64,000 bases of DNA from Candidatus Phaeomarinobacter ectocarpi (GTDB lineage Bacteria > Pseudomonadota > Alphaproteobacteria > CGMCC-115125): NCBI RefSeq assembly GCF_000689395.1, contig NZ_HG966617.1, positions 940,753 through 1,004,752 on the forward strand. The letters run 5' to 3'. How positions within the stretch are numbered: the stretch's first letter is position 1; each line of letters starts with the position of its first letter. A program made the position numbers and the translations under genes. This document shows positions 51,450 to 60,390 of this stretch, one piece after another. The notes beneath the pieces are model-generated. The model was given only the letters and a program-made list of their open reading frames with translations, did no database searches and was not told the origin of the DNA.

Positions 51450-53462
51450 GTGCCTAACAAACCAGTTTCAAAAAGACTTCTTAGGGCAGCTGCACTAATC
51501 GGTGCGGTATTGTCCGTAGCATCGGCATCACTGGCTCAGGACGTGAGTGCGCCAGGCAATCAGGCATCTGCGCAGCAGGGCCCATTGAGCCAGACGCCGT
51601 GTGATGAGCTGATTGGCTATGATCACCCTCGGATTACTTGCGGATATCTGGCCGTAAAAGAGACACCTCAGGGTCGCGATCTCGACCTGGCAGTTGCCGT
51701 GGTTGCCGCGGTTGATGGATCACAAGGCAAGGAGCCGGTGATTTTTCTCCATGGTGGCCCCGGTGGCGCCATTGTGAATGCCGCGCGCCAGTTCGCCTCT
51801 CACCCAATGAACAAGACCCGCGATGTCATTTTGTTTGACCAGCGCGGATCGGGCTTGTCCCGGCCCATCGACTGTCCCGAAGCATCATCGGCCTATCTGG
51901 AAATGCTGGCCGCTGACCTTGATGCCAGGACATCAATAGCCCGGCAGGCCAACATCGAAAGCACCTGCCGCGACCGCATGATCAACGAAGGCGCAGACCT
52001 TGACGGGTATGGCACCCGTGAAACTGTCGGCGACATGGAGGTGCTGCGCAAAGCACTTGGTGTGGAAAGCTGGAACGTCATGGGCGTGTCCTACGGCACC
52101 ACAGTGGGCCTGGATTACGTCCGCATGCATCCCCAGCACACCCGCGCCTTGGTACTGGACAGCGTCTATCCACCATCCTTTGCGTCCGGAGGCGACGCGG
52201 CCACCCGGTCTTTCGCCCGTGCGCTGGAGCAGCTTTATGCGGATTGCCGCAGGGATGATGAATGCCGTAACGCTTATCCCGGTCTGGAGACCTCATACCT
52301 GGCAACAGTAATTGCCCTAGAACGAAAACCGTTGGCGGTTCCCGTGTCCGATCGAAGTCTTGTGCCATCCGGCGTGTTCTATATGAACGCTCAGGATTTC
52401 ACGTCGATCATCCACCAGATGCTGTACGGCAAGGCCACCATTTCACTCGTGCCCAAGGTCATTGACCTCGCTGCGCGGGGGGAGGCCGAGGCATTAGCAG
52501 GGCTGGTGGAAATTCTTGGGCCATTGGCAATGCGCATTGATCTGACGGCCCGACTGTCTGTTGAATGTCGCGAGCGCTGGCTGACCCCGGGGCGCAATCT
52601 GACTGACATGGACCGGCTTGAACGGTTCCTGCGTCGGAGCCTGACTATTTTCGATACAGAAGATGTCCTGTGTGAGGACTGGGCGCCGCAATTCTCTGAT
52701 CCGGACTTCAATGCCCCGGTATCGTCACCAGTGCCGGCCATCTTTTACTCGGGAGCGAATGACCCGATCACACCGCCTGAGAACACACTCGCAACATTCC
52801 GACGGTTCCCGGCTGGTCAGTATGTGCATGTGCCTCACACGGGCCATGGCGTAGACCGCTCTCATCTCTGCGTACGTGAAATCACGGCAGCCTTTCTCGA
52901 TGACCCCCGTGCATTGGTGCGCGATGGGTGCGTTGGAGACATAACGCCGATCCCTTTTGTCACTCAGGTTGCACTATCCCGAGGGGCATTGCCCTTCGCG
53001 GCGGGCGTGCTGCAAATGCAGAGTCCGTTTCTGCTTGTCTCTCTGGCAATCGGTGGACTTTTGATCGTGGTCGGCATGATCTGGATGCTGACAGCTGTAA
53101 GTCGCAGCCAGCACGGTAGGCGTCCATCTGTCATTGCCTTGGCATCTGCTGGTTCTTCAGGTCTGTCTGGTGTTTTGCTGCTGACTTTTGCGGCAGTTCT
53201 CACACTGACGATTGCGGACGCTGGGGCAGGTCTGACGCCTGCCATCCTGGCCTTGGGTTTGCCGGTTGAAAGCGCATGGCTGCTGCTCCTCCCGCTTGCC
53301 GCACTTGCAGCATTTGCGGTTGGTGTTGTGATGCTCGTTCTGGCACTGGCCCGAGGCGGCGCCAACACAAAGGCCAACGCGCCTTTGCTGGTCCTGGCGA
53401 TTGGCTGTGGTTTGGTCTTGGCCGTGTTGTGGTGGCAAGGGTTCTTTGGCCCGGTAGGTTAG
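51450..53462 (+). CDS. Exported S33-type alpha/beta hydrolase with C-terminal membrane domain
   Basis: A 670-residue protein. The GTG at 51450 is chosen because GGGGAGGG lies five bases before it and a clean signal peptide follows (KRLLRAAALIGAVLSVASAS, cleaved near SLAQD). The hydrolase domain (about 60-510) has VIFLHGGPGGAIVNAARQFA, DVILFDQRGSGLSRPIDCPE, the nucleophile in VMGVSYGTTVGLDYVRMHPQ, the Asp near GANDPITPPENTL and the His in HVPHTGHGVDRSH; this is the proline iminopeptidase/tripeptidyl aminopeptidase group (MEROPS S33). About four hydrophobic helices (about 525-550, 570-595, 608-635, 645-665) follow, which is unusual for the family. An ATG eight codons upstream (51426) lies in the hairpin loop. 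Confidence 0.85.
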   Translation: MPNKPVSKRLLRAAALIGAVLSVASASLAQDVSAPGNQASAQQGPLSQTPCDELIGYDHPRITCGYLAVKETPQGRDLDLAVAVVAAVDGSQGKEPVIFLHGGPGGAIVNAARQFASHPMNKTRDVILFDQRGSGLSRPIDCPEASSAYLEMLAADLDARTSIARQANIESTCRDRMINEGADLDGYGTRETVGDMEVLRKALGVESWNVMGVSYGTTVGLDYVRMHPQHTRALVLDSVYPPSFASGGDAATRSFARALEQLYADCRRDDECRNAYPGLETSYLATVIALERKPLAVPVSDRSLVPSGVFYMNAQDFTSIIHQMLYGKATISLVPKVIDLAARGEAEALAGLVEILGPLAMRIDLTARLSVECRERWLTPGRNLTDMDRLERFLRRSLTIFDTEDVLCEDWAPQFSDPDFNAPVSSPVPAIFYSGANDPITPPENTLATFRRFPAGQYVHVPHTGHGVDRSHLCVREITAAFLDDPRALVRDGCVGDITPIPFVTQVALSRGALPFAAGVLQMQSPFLLVSLAIGGLLIVVGMIWMLTAVSRSQHGRRPSVIALASAGSSGLSGVLLLTFAAVLTLTIADAGAGLTPAILALGLPVESAWLLLLPLAALAAFAVGVVMLVLALARGGANTKANAPLLVLAIGCGLVLAVLWWQGFFGPVG

Positions 53463-53501
53463 AGCGGTCGAAGCTCCTACACGATTGTAGGCCGTAATAA
53501 A

Positions 53502-53533
53502 AAAGGCCCCGCCGATGGTTCGGCGGGGCCTTT
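53502..53533. terminator. Bidirectional rho-independent terminator
   Basis: AAAGGCCCCGCCG (53502-53514), loop ATGGTT, CGGCGGGGCCTTT (53521-53533). On the minus strand it is followed by a T-rich run (TTTTTTATTA), and on the plus strand by TTTCGC. It separates the convergent hydrolase and reductase genes. Confidence 0.92.
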
Positions 53534-53556
53534 CGCATTCGCGTGGTGCGGTGTGC

Positions 53557-54585
53557 CTAGATGGCTTTGTCCGGACCGACCTTGACCAGCATCTTGCCCA
53601 TATTGCCGCCGGTGAAGAGGTTGAGGAACGCGTTGGGTGCGCGCTCAATCCCGTCTTCCACGGTTTCTTCCCATTTGATTTTGCCTTCACCTATCCACTT
53701 GGTCATGTCGCGGATGAAGTCCGGCAGCAGATCGAAATGATTGGAGACGATGAAGCCCTGCATCTTGAGGCTTTTGCCAACCATGTAGATCAGGTTGCTT
53801 GGGCCGGGTTTGGGCTCGGTGTCGTTGTACTGGGAAATCATGCCGCACATGGCCAGTCGGCCCATGGGCCGCATGTTCTCAAGCGCTGCAGTGAGGTGTT
53901 CACCACCCACATTTTCAAAGTACACGTCCACACCCTTGGGCGCAGCCGCTCGCACGGCTTCTGTGAGGTCACCACATGTCTTGTAGTTGATCGCCTTGTC
54001 GATGCCGGCTGTTTCTTCCAGCCACTTGCATTTTTCATCAGAACCAGCGGTGCCGACGACAAAGCACCCCTTGGCTTTGGCGATCTGGCACACAATGGCA
54101 CCGACAGCGCCGGATGCCGCCGATACAAACACGGTCTCACCATCCTTGAGTTCACCAATGCGCAGCAGGCCCGCATAGGCAGTCATGCCGGGCATGCCGA
54201 GTGTGCCAAGAAAAGCCTGAATGGGAACGCCGGAACTTGTATCGACCTTCTGAACTTCCTCGCCCTTGGCGACAAAATATTCGCGCCAGCCAAGCATGGA
54301 TTGCACATAGTCGCCGACCGCGGCCTTGTCGGAGTTGGATGCAATCACCTGACCGATGGCACCGCCTTCAAGCGGCGCGCCAATCTGGAACGGCGGCACA
54401 TAGCTTTCGCGGTCATACATACGGCCGCGCATATAGGGGTCTACAGACATCCAGATGTTGCGGACGAGCACTTCACCGTCGCCTGGCGCTGCAATATCCA
54501 CCTCCTTGACCTGAAAATCTTCGAGCTTCGGCATGCCCTCCGGGCGCCGTGCAAGCTGCACTTCCTTAGAAACGACGTTTGACAT
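53557..54585 (-). CDS. NADP-dependent medium-chain reductase (CurA/LTB4DH-like)
   Basis: A 342-residue zinc-independent oxidoreductase of the MDR superfamily. Motifs: VRNIWMSVDPYMRGRMYDRE, the NADP-binding VSAASGAVGAIVCQIAKAKG, CFVVGTAGSDEKCKWL (arginine-free Rossmann end with a GSDEKC turn), VDVYFENVGGEHLTAALENM and CGMISQYND. This is the leukotriene B4 12-hydroxydehydrogenase/CurA/YncB group, which reduces alpha,beta-unsaturated ketones. GGGAG precedes the ATG at 54585. It follows a paralogue (54652) by 66 bases, so they may be co-transcribed. Confidence 0.92.
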   Translation of the reverse strand: MSNVVSKEVQLARRPEGMPKLEDFQVKEVDIAAPGDGEVLVRNIWMSVDPYMRGRMYDRESYVPPFQIGAPLEGGAIGQVIASNSDKAAVGDYVQSMLGWREYFVAKGEEVQKVDTSSGVPIQAFLGTLGMPGMTAYAGLLRIGELKDGETVFVSAASGAVGAIVCQIAKAKGCFVVGTAGSDEKCKWLEETAGIDKAINYKTCGDLTEAVRAAAPKGVDVYFENVGGEHLTAALENMRPMGRLAMCGMISQYNDTEPKPGPSNLIYMVGKSLKMQGFIVSNHFDLLPDFIRDMTKWIGEGKIKWEETVEDGIERAPNAFLNLFTGGNMGKMLVKVGPDKAI

Positions 54586-54651
54586 TGGGTCTTCTCCCTG
54601 TTGGTTGATTTTGGGTTGTTTGGTTTTCGGTAGTGCGTGTTCTTGTGTGAG

Positions 54652-55665
54652 TCAGCCTTGCGGGTCCGCGACATGGACCAGACGCTTGCCGTAGTTTTCG
54701 CCACTCAATAGGCCAACAAGGGCCTGCGGGGCATTTTCGAGGCCTTCCACAATGTCTTCGGCAACTTTGATGCTGCCCTGCGCTGCAAATCCGGCAAGCT
54801 CGGCTTCTGCCTCAGCCTGTCCGTCGAAATCCATCACAATGAACCCCTCGACCTTCAAGCGCTTGGTCACGATCAGCCCGGGCACACCACGTGGGCCGTG
54901 CGTGGGGGTGTCGGTATCGTATTGGGAAACAGCGCCACAACACACGATGCGGCCATGCGTATTCATACGGAACAGCACACCTTCAAAAATGTCCCCACCC
55001 ACATTGTCAAAGAAAACATCCACACCATCAGGGGCATCGCGCTTGAGTGCCTTCATGACCGGTTCGTTGTTGTAGTTTATGGCCGCGTCGAAGCCGAGTT
55101 CGTCTGTCAGCCACTTGCACTTCTTGTCCGATCCGGCAATGCCGACAACACGCGCGCCACGCGTCTTGGCCAACTGACCGGCAACGGAACCGACAGCGCC
55201 CGCGGCCGCAGAAACAACAACCGTCTCGCCAGCCTGAGGTTTGCCGATATGCAGCATGCCAAAATAGGCCGTTTTGCCTGTAATGCCGAGAATGGAGAGC
55301 AGGTGGGTCAGCGGGCCGCGCTGCTTGCGCTTTTGCACCTGCTTGGCGGGCAGGGCGACATAATCACACCAGCCCATGTCGGCTTCCACAATATCGCCGG
55401 GGCCAAAACCGGGATCATTGGAGGCAACCACTTCGCCAAGCGCACCACCGGCCATTTTTGTGCCTGGAAGCACCTGATCTCTGTAGGTGCGTCCCTGCAT
55501 CCAGGCCCGGTTGGCCGCATCGATGGAGATATAAAGCACCCGAATAAGCAGCTCGCCCTCTCCGGCTGTAGGCATGTCCACAATTCCAAGACCAAAATTG
55601 GACGCCAAAAGCTTGCCAGCCGGCGATTCAGTGAGGGTAATCTGGCGGGATTCGGTCGCGGTCAT
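54652..55665 (-). CDS. NADP-dependent medium-chain reductase, paralogue
   Basis: A 337-residue MDR reductase similar to the next gene. Motifs: ISIDAANRAWMQGRTYRDQV, MAGGALGEVVASNDPGFGPG, VVSAAAGAVGSVAGQLAKTR, VVGIAGSDKKCKWLTDELGF, VDVFFDNVGGDIFEGVLFRM and VCCGAVSQYDTD. It lacks zinc ligands. The active site opening (ISIDAANRAWM) differs from the MSVDPYMRGRM of its neighbour, so substrates probably differ. The ATG at 55665 has GGAG about ten bases upstream. It is the upstream gene of the pair. Confidence 0.9.
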   Translation of the reverse strand: MTATESRQITLTESPAGKLLASNFGLGIVDMPTAGEGELLIRVLYISIDAANRAWMQGRTYRDQVLPGTKMAGGALGEVVASNDPGFGPGDIVEADMGWCDYVALPAKQVQKRKQRGPLTHLLSILGITGKTAYFGMLHIGKPQAGETVVVSAAAGAVGSVAGQLAKTRGARVVGIAGSDKKCKWLTDELGFDAAINYNNEPVMKALKRDAPDGVDVFFDNVGGDIFEGVLFRMNTHGRIVCCGAVSQYDTDTPTHGPRGVPGLIVTKRLKVEGFIVMDFDGQAEAEAELAGFAAQGSIKVAEDIVEGLENAPQALVGLLSGENYGKRLVHVADPQG

Positions 55666-55893
55666 GGGGGCACACTCCGGGGGCAAATGACGTTAAGAAA
55701 GCCGGGAAGGAGTTAACACGGGGCCTCCGGGGGCTGGCAAGTGCCCAACAACTGGCATGTCGGGCGCAGTTAGACCGGTTTTGCAGATCAGAGCGGCATA
55801 ACCGCCTCTTGGCCTAAAGCCCCGGATCGCCTAGCTTCCGGGCCGAAAACCCACACCGACCCCTGACCCGTGCCGGAGCACCAGTTTCCCTCA

Positions 55894-56886
55894 ATGCCCT
55901 ATAACCGTCCCAAGCTTTCGCACGTGCGCGCTGGCGTTGTCGGCACCGGATATTTCGGCCGCCTGCATGTCAGCAAATATGCCTCCATTCCCGGAGTGGA
56001 GTTGGTCGGCGTTTATGACCTCAATGCCGATCGCGCCAGAGAAGTGGCTGACGAGTTTGACTGTGACGTCATGGCCAGCCCGGACGATTTCATCGGCAAG
56101 GTGGACGCGGTCTCGATCTCAGCGCCGGCAACCTTCCACTACGAGTTGGCAAAGCCTTTTCTGGAAGCCGGTATCCACGTCCTCATCGAAAAGCCGATTG
56201 CAACCTCGCTGGATGATGCAGATGAACTGATAAAGATCGCCCGCGACAAGCAGGTGGTTATCCAGGTTGGCCATCAGGAGCGCTATGTGTTCTCACGCTT
56301 CGATCTGCCGTCGCTGGTGTCAGATCCCGTCGAAGTGATCTGCCGCAGGGCGGGCCCATTCACCGGACGCAATGTGGATGTCAGCGCGATCCTCGATCTG
56401 ATGATCCACGATCTCGACATCAGCCACCAGATTCTTCGCTACAAGCCCGCGAAGGTCCAAGCGACCGCCCGCGCTGTTCACGGAGATCTGGCAGATGAGA
56501 TCGACGCTGTCGTGACGACGGAAGACGGCAAGACCGTGCGTGTGTTTGCCAGTCGCGTCGGTGACAAACTGGAACGCTCGGTCCGGATCATCTGCAAAGA
56601 CCGCGAAATCATGATCGATTTTGCCAACCGGCAGTTTGAACTCACAGAAAAAGGTGCCAATGGCGACCGCCGGATCATGGACCCTGAAGAAGTAGATGGC
56701 CTGCCGGTCATCGACGAACTGGTATCGCAGGACCCCCTGGCGGAAGAAATCGGCGGATTTGTAAATGCGGTGGCGACAGGCGCCCGCCCGCGTGTCAGCG
56801 GTCAGGATGCCCGCCGGGCACTCGAGACAGCATTGGCGATTGATGCCGCCATCGGCCCGATCACACGCGAGGAACCCGCAGCGTAA
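55894..56886 (+). CDS. Gfo/Idh/MocA family oxidoreductase
   Basis: A 330-residue NAD(P)-dependent dehydrogenase. Rossmann motif RAGVVGTGYFGRLHVSKYAS; HVLIEKPIATSLDDADELIK with the conserved EKP; VGHQERYVFSRFDLPSLVSD; and ILDLMIHDLDISHQILRYKP with the catalytic His-Asp. This pattern is close to GnnA, which makes UDP-3-keto-GlcNAc for diamino-type lipid A, and to other sugar dehydrogenases of the family; which one cannot be decided here. The ATG at 55894 is preferred to a GTG at 55870 since the latter has no purine-rich site upstream. The nadE gene follows after 39 bases. Confidence 0.85.
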   Translation: MPYNRPKLSHVRAGVVGTGYFGRLHVSKYASIPGVELVGVYDLNADRAREVADEFDCDVMASPDDFIGKVDAVSISAPATFHYELAKPFLEAGIHVLIEKPIATSLDDADELIKIARDKQVVIQVGHQERYVFSRFDLPSLVSDPVEVICRRAGPFTGRNVDVSAILDLMIHDLDISHQILRYKPAKVQATARAVHGDLADEIDAVVTTEDGKTVRVFASRVGDKLERSVRIICKDREIMIDFANRQFELTEKGANGDRRIMDPEEVDGLPVIDELVSQDPLAEEIGGFVNAVATGARPRVSGQDARRALETALAIDAAIGPITREEPAA

Positions 56887-56925
56887 GGCTTGGCAAGCGC
56901 AGCGCAGCACATTAGGTCTGACCCT

Positions 56926-58587
56926 ATGACGGATACGCTCAAAATCTGCCTCGCGCAGCTCAACCCGATTGTCGGCCACGTTGAAGGCAACATTGCCCGC
57001 GCCCGTGAAGCCCGCGCGGATGCAGCAAAGCAGGGTGCAGACCTCATTGTTTTCACCGAGCTGTACATCACCGGCTATCCACCCGAAGACCTTGTGCTGA
57101 AACCCGCGTTTCAGGATGCCGCGCGCGACGTGCTGGACGATTTTGCACGGGACACAGCCGATGGCGGCCCTGCGGTGCTCATTGGTGTGCCCCTGCGCGA
57201 TGGCGGCGTTCTCTACAATTCTGTGGCGCTGCTGGACGGCGGCAAAGTTACCGAGATCCGCCACAAGCAGATGCTGCCAAACTATGGCGTGTTCGATGAG
57301 ATGCGGGTCTTTGAATCCGGGCCGGACCCCAAGCCCATTCCGTTCAAAGGTGTGTCGCTGGGCGTCCCTGTGTGTGAAGACATCTGGCACGACCATGTGG
57401 TGGCCAATCTGGCCAATCAGGGTGCCGAAATTCTGATTGTGCCCAACGGGTCGCCCTTTGAAGCCACCAAGCACGGTGCCCGACAGAACCATGTGCGCGC
57501 CCGGGTGAGTGAATCCGGACTGCCGCTGGCCTATGTCAATCAGGTGGGCGGCCAGGACGAACTTGTGTTTGATGGTGCCTCCTTTGTGATGAACACCGAT
57601 CTGAGCATGCCTCTCAGCTTGCCGGCCTTTTCCGAAAGCTGCGTCATGACCGAATGGACGCGTGGTGACGGTGGCTGGAGCTGTGCACAGGGCGAGACGG
57701 CGCCGGACCCGGAAGGACTGGAAGCCATTTATGGGGCCTGCGTCCTGGGTCTGCGCGATTACGTCAACAAGAACCGGTTCCCAGGCGTTGTGCTCGGCTT
57801 GTCCGGTGGTATCGACAGTGCGATCTGCGCTGCCATGGCTGCCGATGCGCTGGGTCCGGACAAAGTGCATTGCGTGATGCTGCCCTCCAAATACACCAGC
57901 CAGGAGAGCCTGGATGATGCGGAGGAGTGCGCCCGGCTCATTGGCACCCAGCTCGACACAGTTTCGATCAGCGAAAGTGTGGATGCCATTGAAGGCGCAC
58001 TTGCACCACTGTTTGACGGTCGCAAGCCGGACATCACCGAAGAAAACATCCAGTCCCGTGCCCGTGGTCTGTTGTTGATGGCGCTGTCCAACAAGTTTGG
58101 CCATATGGTGCTCACGACCGGCAACAAGTCCGAGATGTCCGTCGGTTATGCGACGCTGTATGGCGACATGAATGGCGGCTTCAACCCCATCAAGGATGTT
58201 TACAAGATGCAGGTCTTTGCCTTGTGCGAGTGGCGCAACCAGAACCACCCGTCAGGGGCCCTTGGGCCTGAGGGCCGTGTGATCCCTCAGCGGATCATTT
58301 CCAAGCCGCCAAGCGCTGAACTACGCGAAGACCAGAAGGACGAAGACTCACTTCCGCCCTATCCCGTGCTCGATGATATTCTCGAAAGCCTCGTGGAACA
58401 TGAGCGCAGCGCCGAAGAAACAATTGCCCGCGGCCATGACTCTGCAGAAGTGAAGCGCATTGAGCACCTGCTCTATATTGCGGAGTACAAGCGTCGCCAG
58501 TCAGCGCCCGGTGTGAAAATCGGCCTCAAGAATTTCGGCCGCGATCGTCGCTATCCGATTACTAACGGCTTCCGCGATGCCCAGTAA
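56926..58587 (+). CDS. nadE: Glutamine-dependent NAD+ synthetase
   Basis: A 553-residue two-domain enzyme that makes NAD+ from nicotinic acid adenine dinucleotide. The N-terminal nitrilase-type glutaminase domain (1-260) has Glu in IVFTELYITGYPPEDLV, Lys in EIRHKQMLPNYGVFDE and Cys in LGVPVCEDIWHDHVV. The C-terminal synthetase domain has the PP-loop VVLGLSGGIDSAICAAMAAD, SRARGLLLMALSN and LTTGNKSEMSVGYATLYGDM, then QRIISKPPSAELREDQKDED. TTAGG upstream supports the ATG at 56926. Its 3' end overlaps the gltX start by 11 bases, so translation is coupled. Confidence 0.95.
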   Translation: MTDTLKICLAQLNPIVGHVEGNIARAREARADAAKQGADLIVFTELYITGYPPEDLVLKPAFQDAARDVLDDFARDTADGGPAVLIGVPLRDGGVLYNSVALLDGGKVTEIRHKQMLPNYGVFDEMRVFESGPDPKPIPFKGVSLGVPVCEDIWHDHVVANLANQGAEILIVPNGSPFEATKHGARQNHVRARVSESGLPLAYVNQVGGQDELVFDGASFVMNTDLSMPLSLPAFSESCVMTEWTRGDGGWSCAQGETAPDPEGLEAIYGACVLGLRDYVNKNRFPGVVLGLSGGIDSAICAAMAADALGPDKVHCVMLPSKYTSQESLDDAEECARLIGTQLDTVSISESVDAIEGALAPLFDGRKPDITEENIQSRARGLLLMALSNKFGHMVLTTGNKSEMSVGYATLYGDMNGGFNPIKDVYKMQVFALCEWRNQNHPSGALGPEGRVIPQRIISKPPSAELREDQKDEDSLPPYPVLDDILESLVEHERSAEETIARGHDSAEVKRIEHLLYIAEYKRRQSAPGVKIGLKNFGRDRRYPITNGFRDAQ

Positions 58588-59917
58588 CGTCAAGACGCGC
58601 TTTGCGCCCAGCCCCACGGGCACGCTGCATGTGGGCAATATGCGCGCGGCACTGCTCAACTGGCTTTACACCCGAAAGATGGGTGGCGAGATCGTGCTGC
58701 GCTTCGATGATACGGACACAGCACGCTCAACCCGTGCCTTTGCGGACGCCATTGAGGCAGACCTTGCCTGGGGCGGACTGACCTTTGATGTCATCACCCG
58801 TCAGTCAGACCATATTGCCACCTATGATGCAGCTGCAGACAAGCTGAAAGCAGACGGGTTGCTCTACCCCTGCTACGAGACCCCCGCAGAGCTGGACCGT
58901 CGCCGCAAGCGTCAGCTGTCGCAGGGCAAACCTCCGGTCTATGACCGGGCAGCCCTTGAACTGACGGACGAGGATCGCGCCAAACTGGAAGCCGATGGCC
59001 GCACACCCCATTGGCGGTTCCGGCTATCGGGCACCAAAGTCATGTGGAACGATCTCATTCGCGGGCCTCAATCCATCGAGACGGCATCCGTTTCTGATCC
59101 GGTGCTCATCCGCGAGGACGGGACGTACACCTACATGCTGCCGTCTTCAGTCGATGACGCAGAAATGGGCATTACTCATGTGCTGCGTGGCGAAGATCAT
59201 GTGACCAATACAGCCGCCCAGATCGAACTGCTGCAAGCCGTCGGTGCTCAGCTACCAGCATTTGCGCATTTCCCGCTGATGGTCGCGCCCGGTGGTGCCA
59301 AGCTCTCTAAGCGAGAGGGCGGGGCAAGTGTGCGTGATGTGCGTGAACGCGGCCTGGAACCCGGCGCGCTCACCAGTTATCTGGCCCATCTGGGCACATC
59401 AGATGACGTGAAGGCCGCAAGTCTTGATGACCTGATCGAGGGGTTTGAGTTTTCAAAGTTCGGTCGAGCGCCCGCGCATTATGACGTGGCAGATCTAGGC
59501 CGGCTGAATACAGACCTGCTGCACACCGCGGAGCTGGCCGACGTGGCCACACGTCTGGACGCGCTCGGGCTCACGATCAGCGAAACCCTCTGGCTGGCCA
59601 TTCGCGGCAATTTGGAAAAACTGTCTGATGCCGCTATCTGGGTGCAGGTGACGGACGGCGAAATCACACCGATCATCGAAGATGCGGACTTCGCCACCAA
59701 AGCTGCTGCCGTTCTGCCCGCAACCCCGTGGGACGAGACGACGTGGAATACCTGGACGGATGCGGTGAAGGCTGAGACCGGGGCCAAGGGAAAAGGCCTG
59801 TTCATGCCGTTGCGCAAAGCACTGACCGGACTTGACCACGGGCCGGAGCTCAAGGCGCTGTTGCCCCTGATCGGCCGCGACAAGGTTCTGGCGCGGCTTG
59901 GTGCTGGCACCGACTGA
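58577..59917 (+). CDS. gltX: Glutamyl-tRNA synthetase (short form)
   Basis: A 446-residue class I synthetase. The HIGH-like motif is in TRFAPSPTGTLHVGNMRAAL, LRFDDTDTARSTRAFADAIE is the next conserved block, GEDHVTNTAAQIELLQAVGA follows, and the KMSKS-like motif is KLSKREGGASVRDVRERGLE. The zinc-binding Cys pattern is not evident. Many alphaproteobacteria carry two GltX copies, one charging tRNA-Glu and one mischarging tRNA-Gln for the amidotransferase pathway; which this is cannot be told. The start ATG lies 11 bases inside the end of nadE. A probable terminator follows at 59939. Confidence 0.94.
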   Translation: MPSNVKTRFAPSPTGTLHVGNMRAALLNWLYTRKMGGEIVLRFDDTDTARSTRAFADAIEADLAWGGLTFDVITRQSDHIATYDAAADKLKADGLLYPCYETPAELDRRRKRQLSQGKPPVYDRAALELTDEDRAKLEADGRTPHWRFRLSGTKVMWNDLIRGPQSIETASVSDPVLIREDGTYTYMLPSSVDDAEMGITHVLRGEDHVTNTAAQIELLQAVGAQLPAFAHFPLMVAPGGAKLSKREGGASVRDVRERGLEPGALTSYLAHLGTSDDVKAASLDDLIEGFEFSKFGRAPAHYDVADLGRLNTDLLHTAELADVATRLDALGLTISETLWLAIRGNLEKLSDAAIWVQVTDGEITPIIEDADFATKAAAVLPATPWDETTWNTWTDAVKAETGAKGKGLFMPLRKALTGLDHGPELKALLPLIGRDKVLARLGAGTD

Positions 59918-60390
59918 GGATATCGCCAATGTCGATGGACCCCCCCGTCAAGCCGGAGGGTGGCGGTCTTTTTTGTTTCTGGTCCATTCCCCCAAACGCC
60001 ATTGTCCTCCCCCGACTTGATCGGGGGATCAACCGGACAATCCATTCTGAGCAGATGCTGACCTCCGACCAGAGTCCATATCCCCGGGCTTGACCCGGGG
60101 TCCACTCGCTGGCGCTGCCCGGGATGGCCGATGTGAATAGGCCTCGGGTCAAGCCCAAGGATAGGGACAACTGATGGGTTGATTTTTTAAGACATTCCGC
60201 CCAAAGTCCGGCCCATGAAAACCGCCGCAACCATCTGGTGCATTTGCTGCACCATTATTATTAGCTAGCGCACAACGCTGGCTCGCGGCCGTTCGTCATT
60301 TTCCTGGACATCAGACAAGACGTATAAGCCACGAGGCCAGCAGGCCTTGAACGGGATATTTTTGCCCGGGTTAACGAAGGACTTTGTTTG
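59918..60390. repeat. Gene-free stretch with four small palindromic elements
   Basis: The largest gap of the window. It holds four palindromes that share a 5-base centre, CTTGA or its complement TCAAG: 59939-59961 (7 of 9 pairs; a T-run follows, so probably the gltX terminator), 60008-60028 (TCCCCCGA-CTTGA-TCGGGGGA, perfect), 60082-60100 (CCCCGGG-CTTGA-CCCGGGG, perfect) and 60142-60160 (6 of 7 pairs, inverted orientation). They resemble dispersed palindromic repeats of alphaproteobacterial genomes. The rest (60161-60390) is the cysS leader with a TTAAC half-site near 60372; no gene was seen. Confidence 0.7.

Noticed and set aside
55680-55715. Another CtrA-type box (two TTAA near 55694 and 55714)
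   Set aside because: The two half-sites are separated by 16 bases, not 7.
56320-58248. A 642-residue open frame on the minus strand
   Set aside because: It is antisense to the Gfo/Idh/MocA gene and nadE, both with complete motifs; the product has no recognisable domain.
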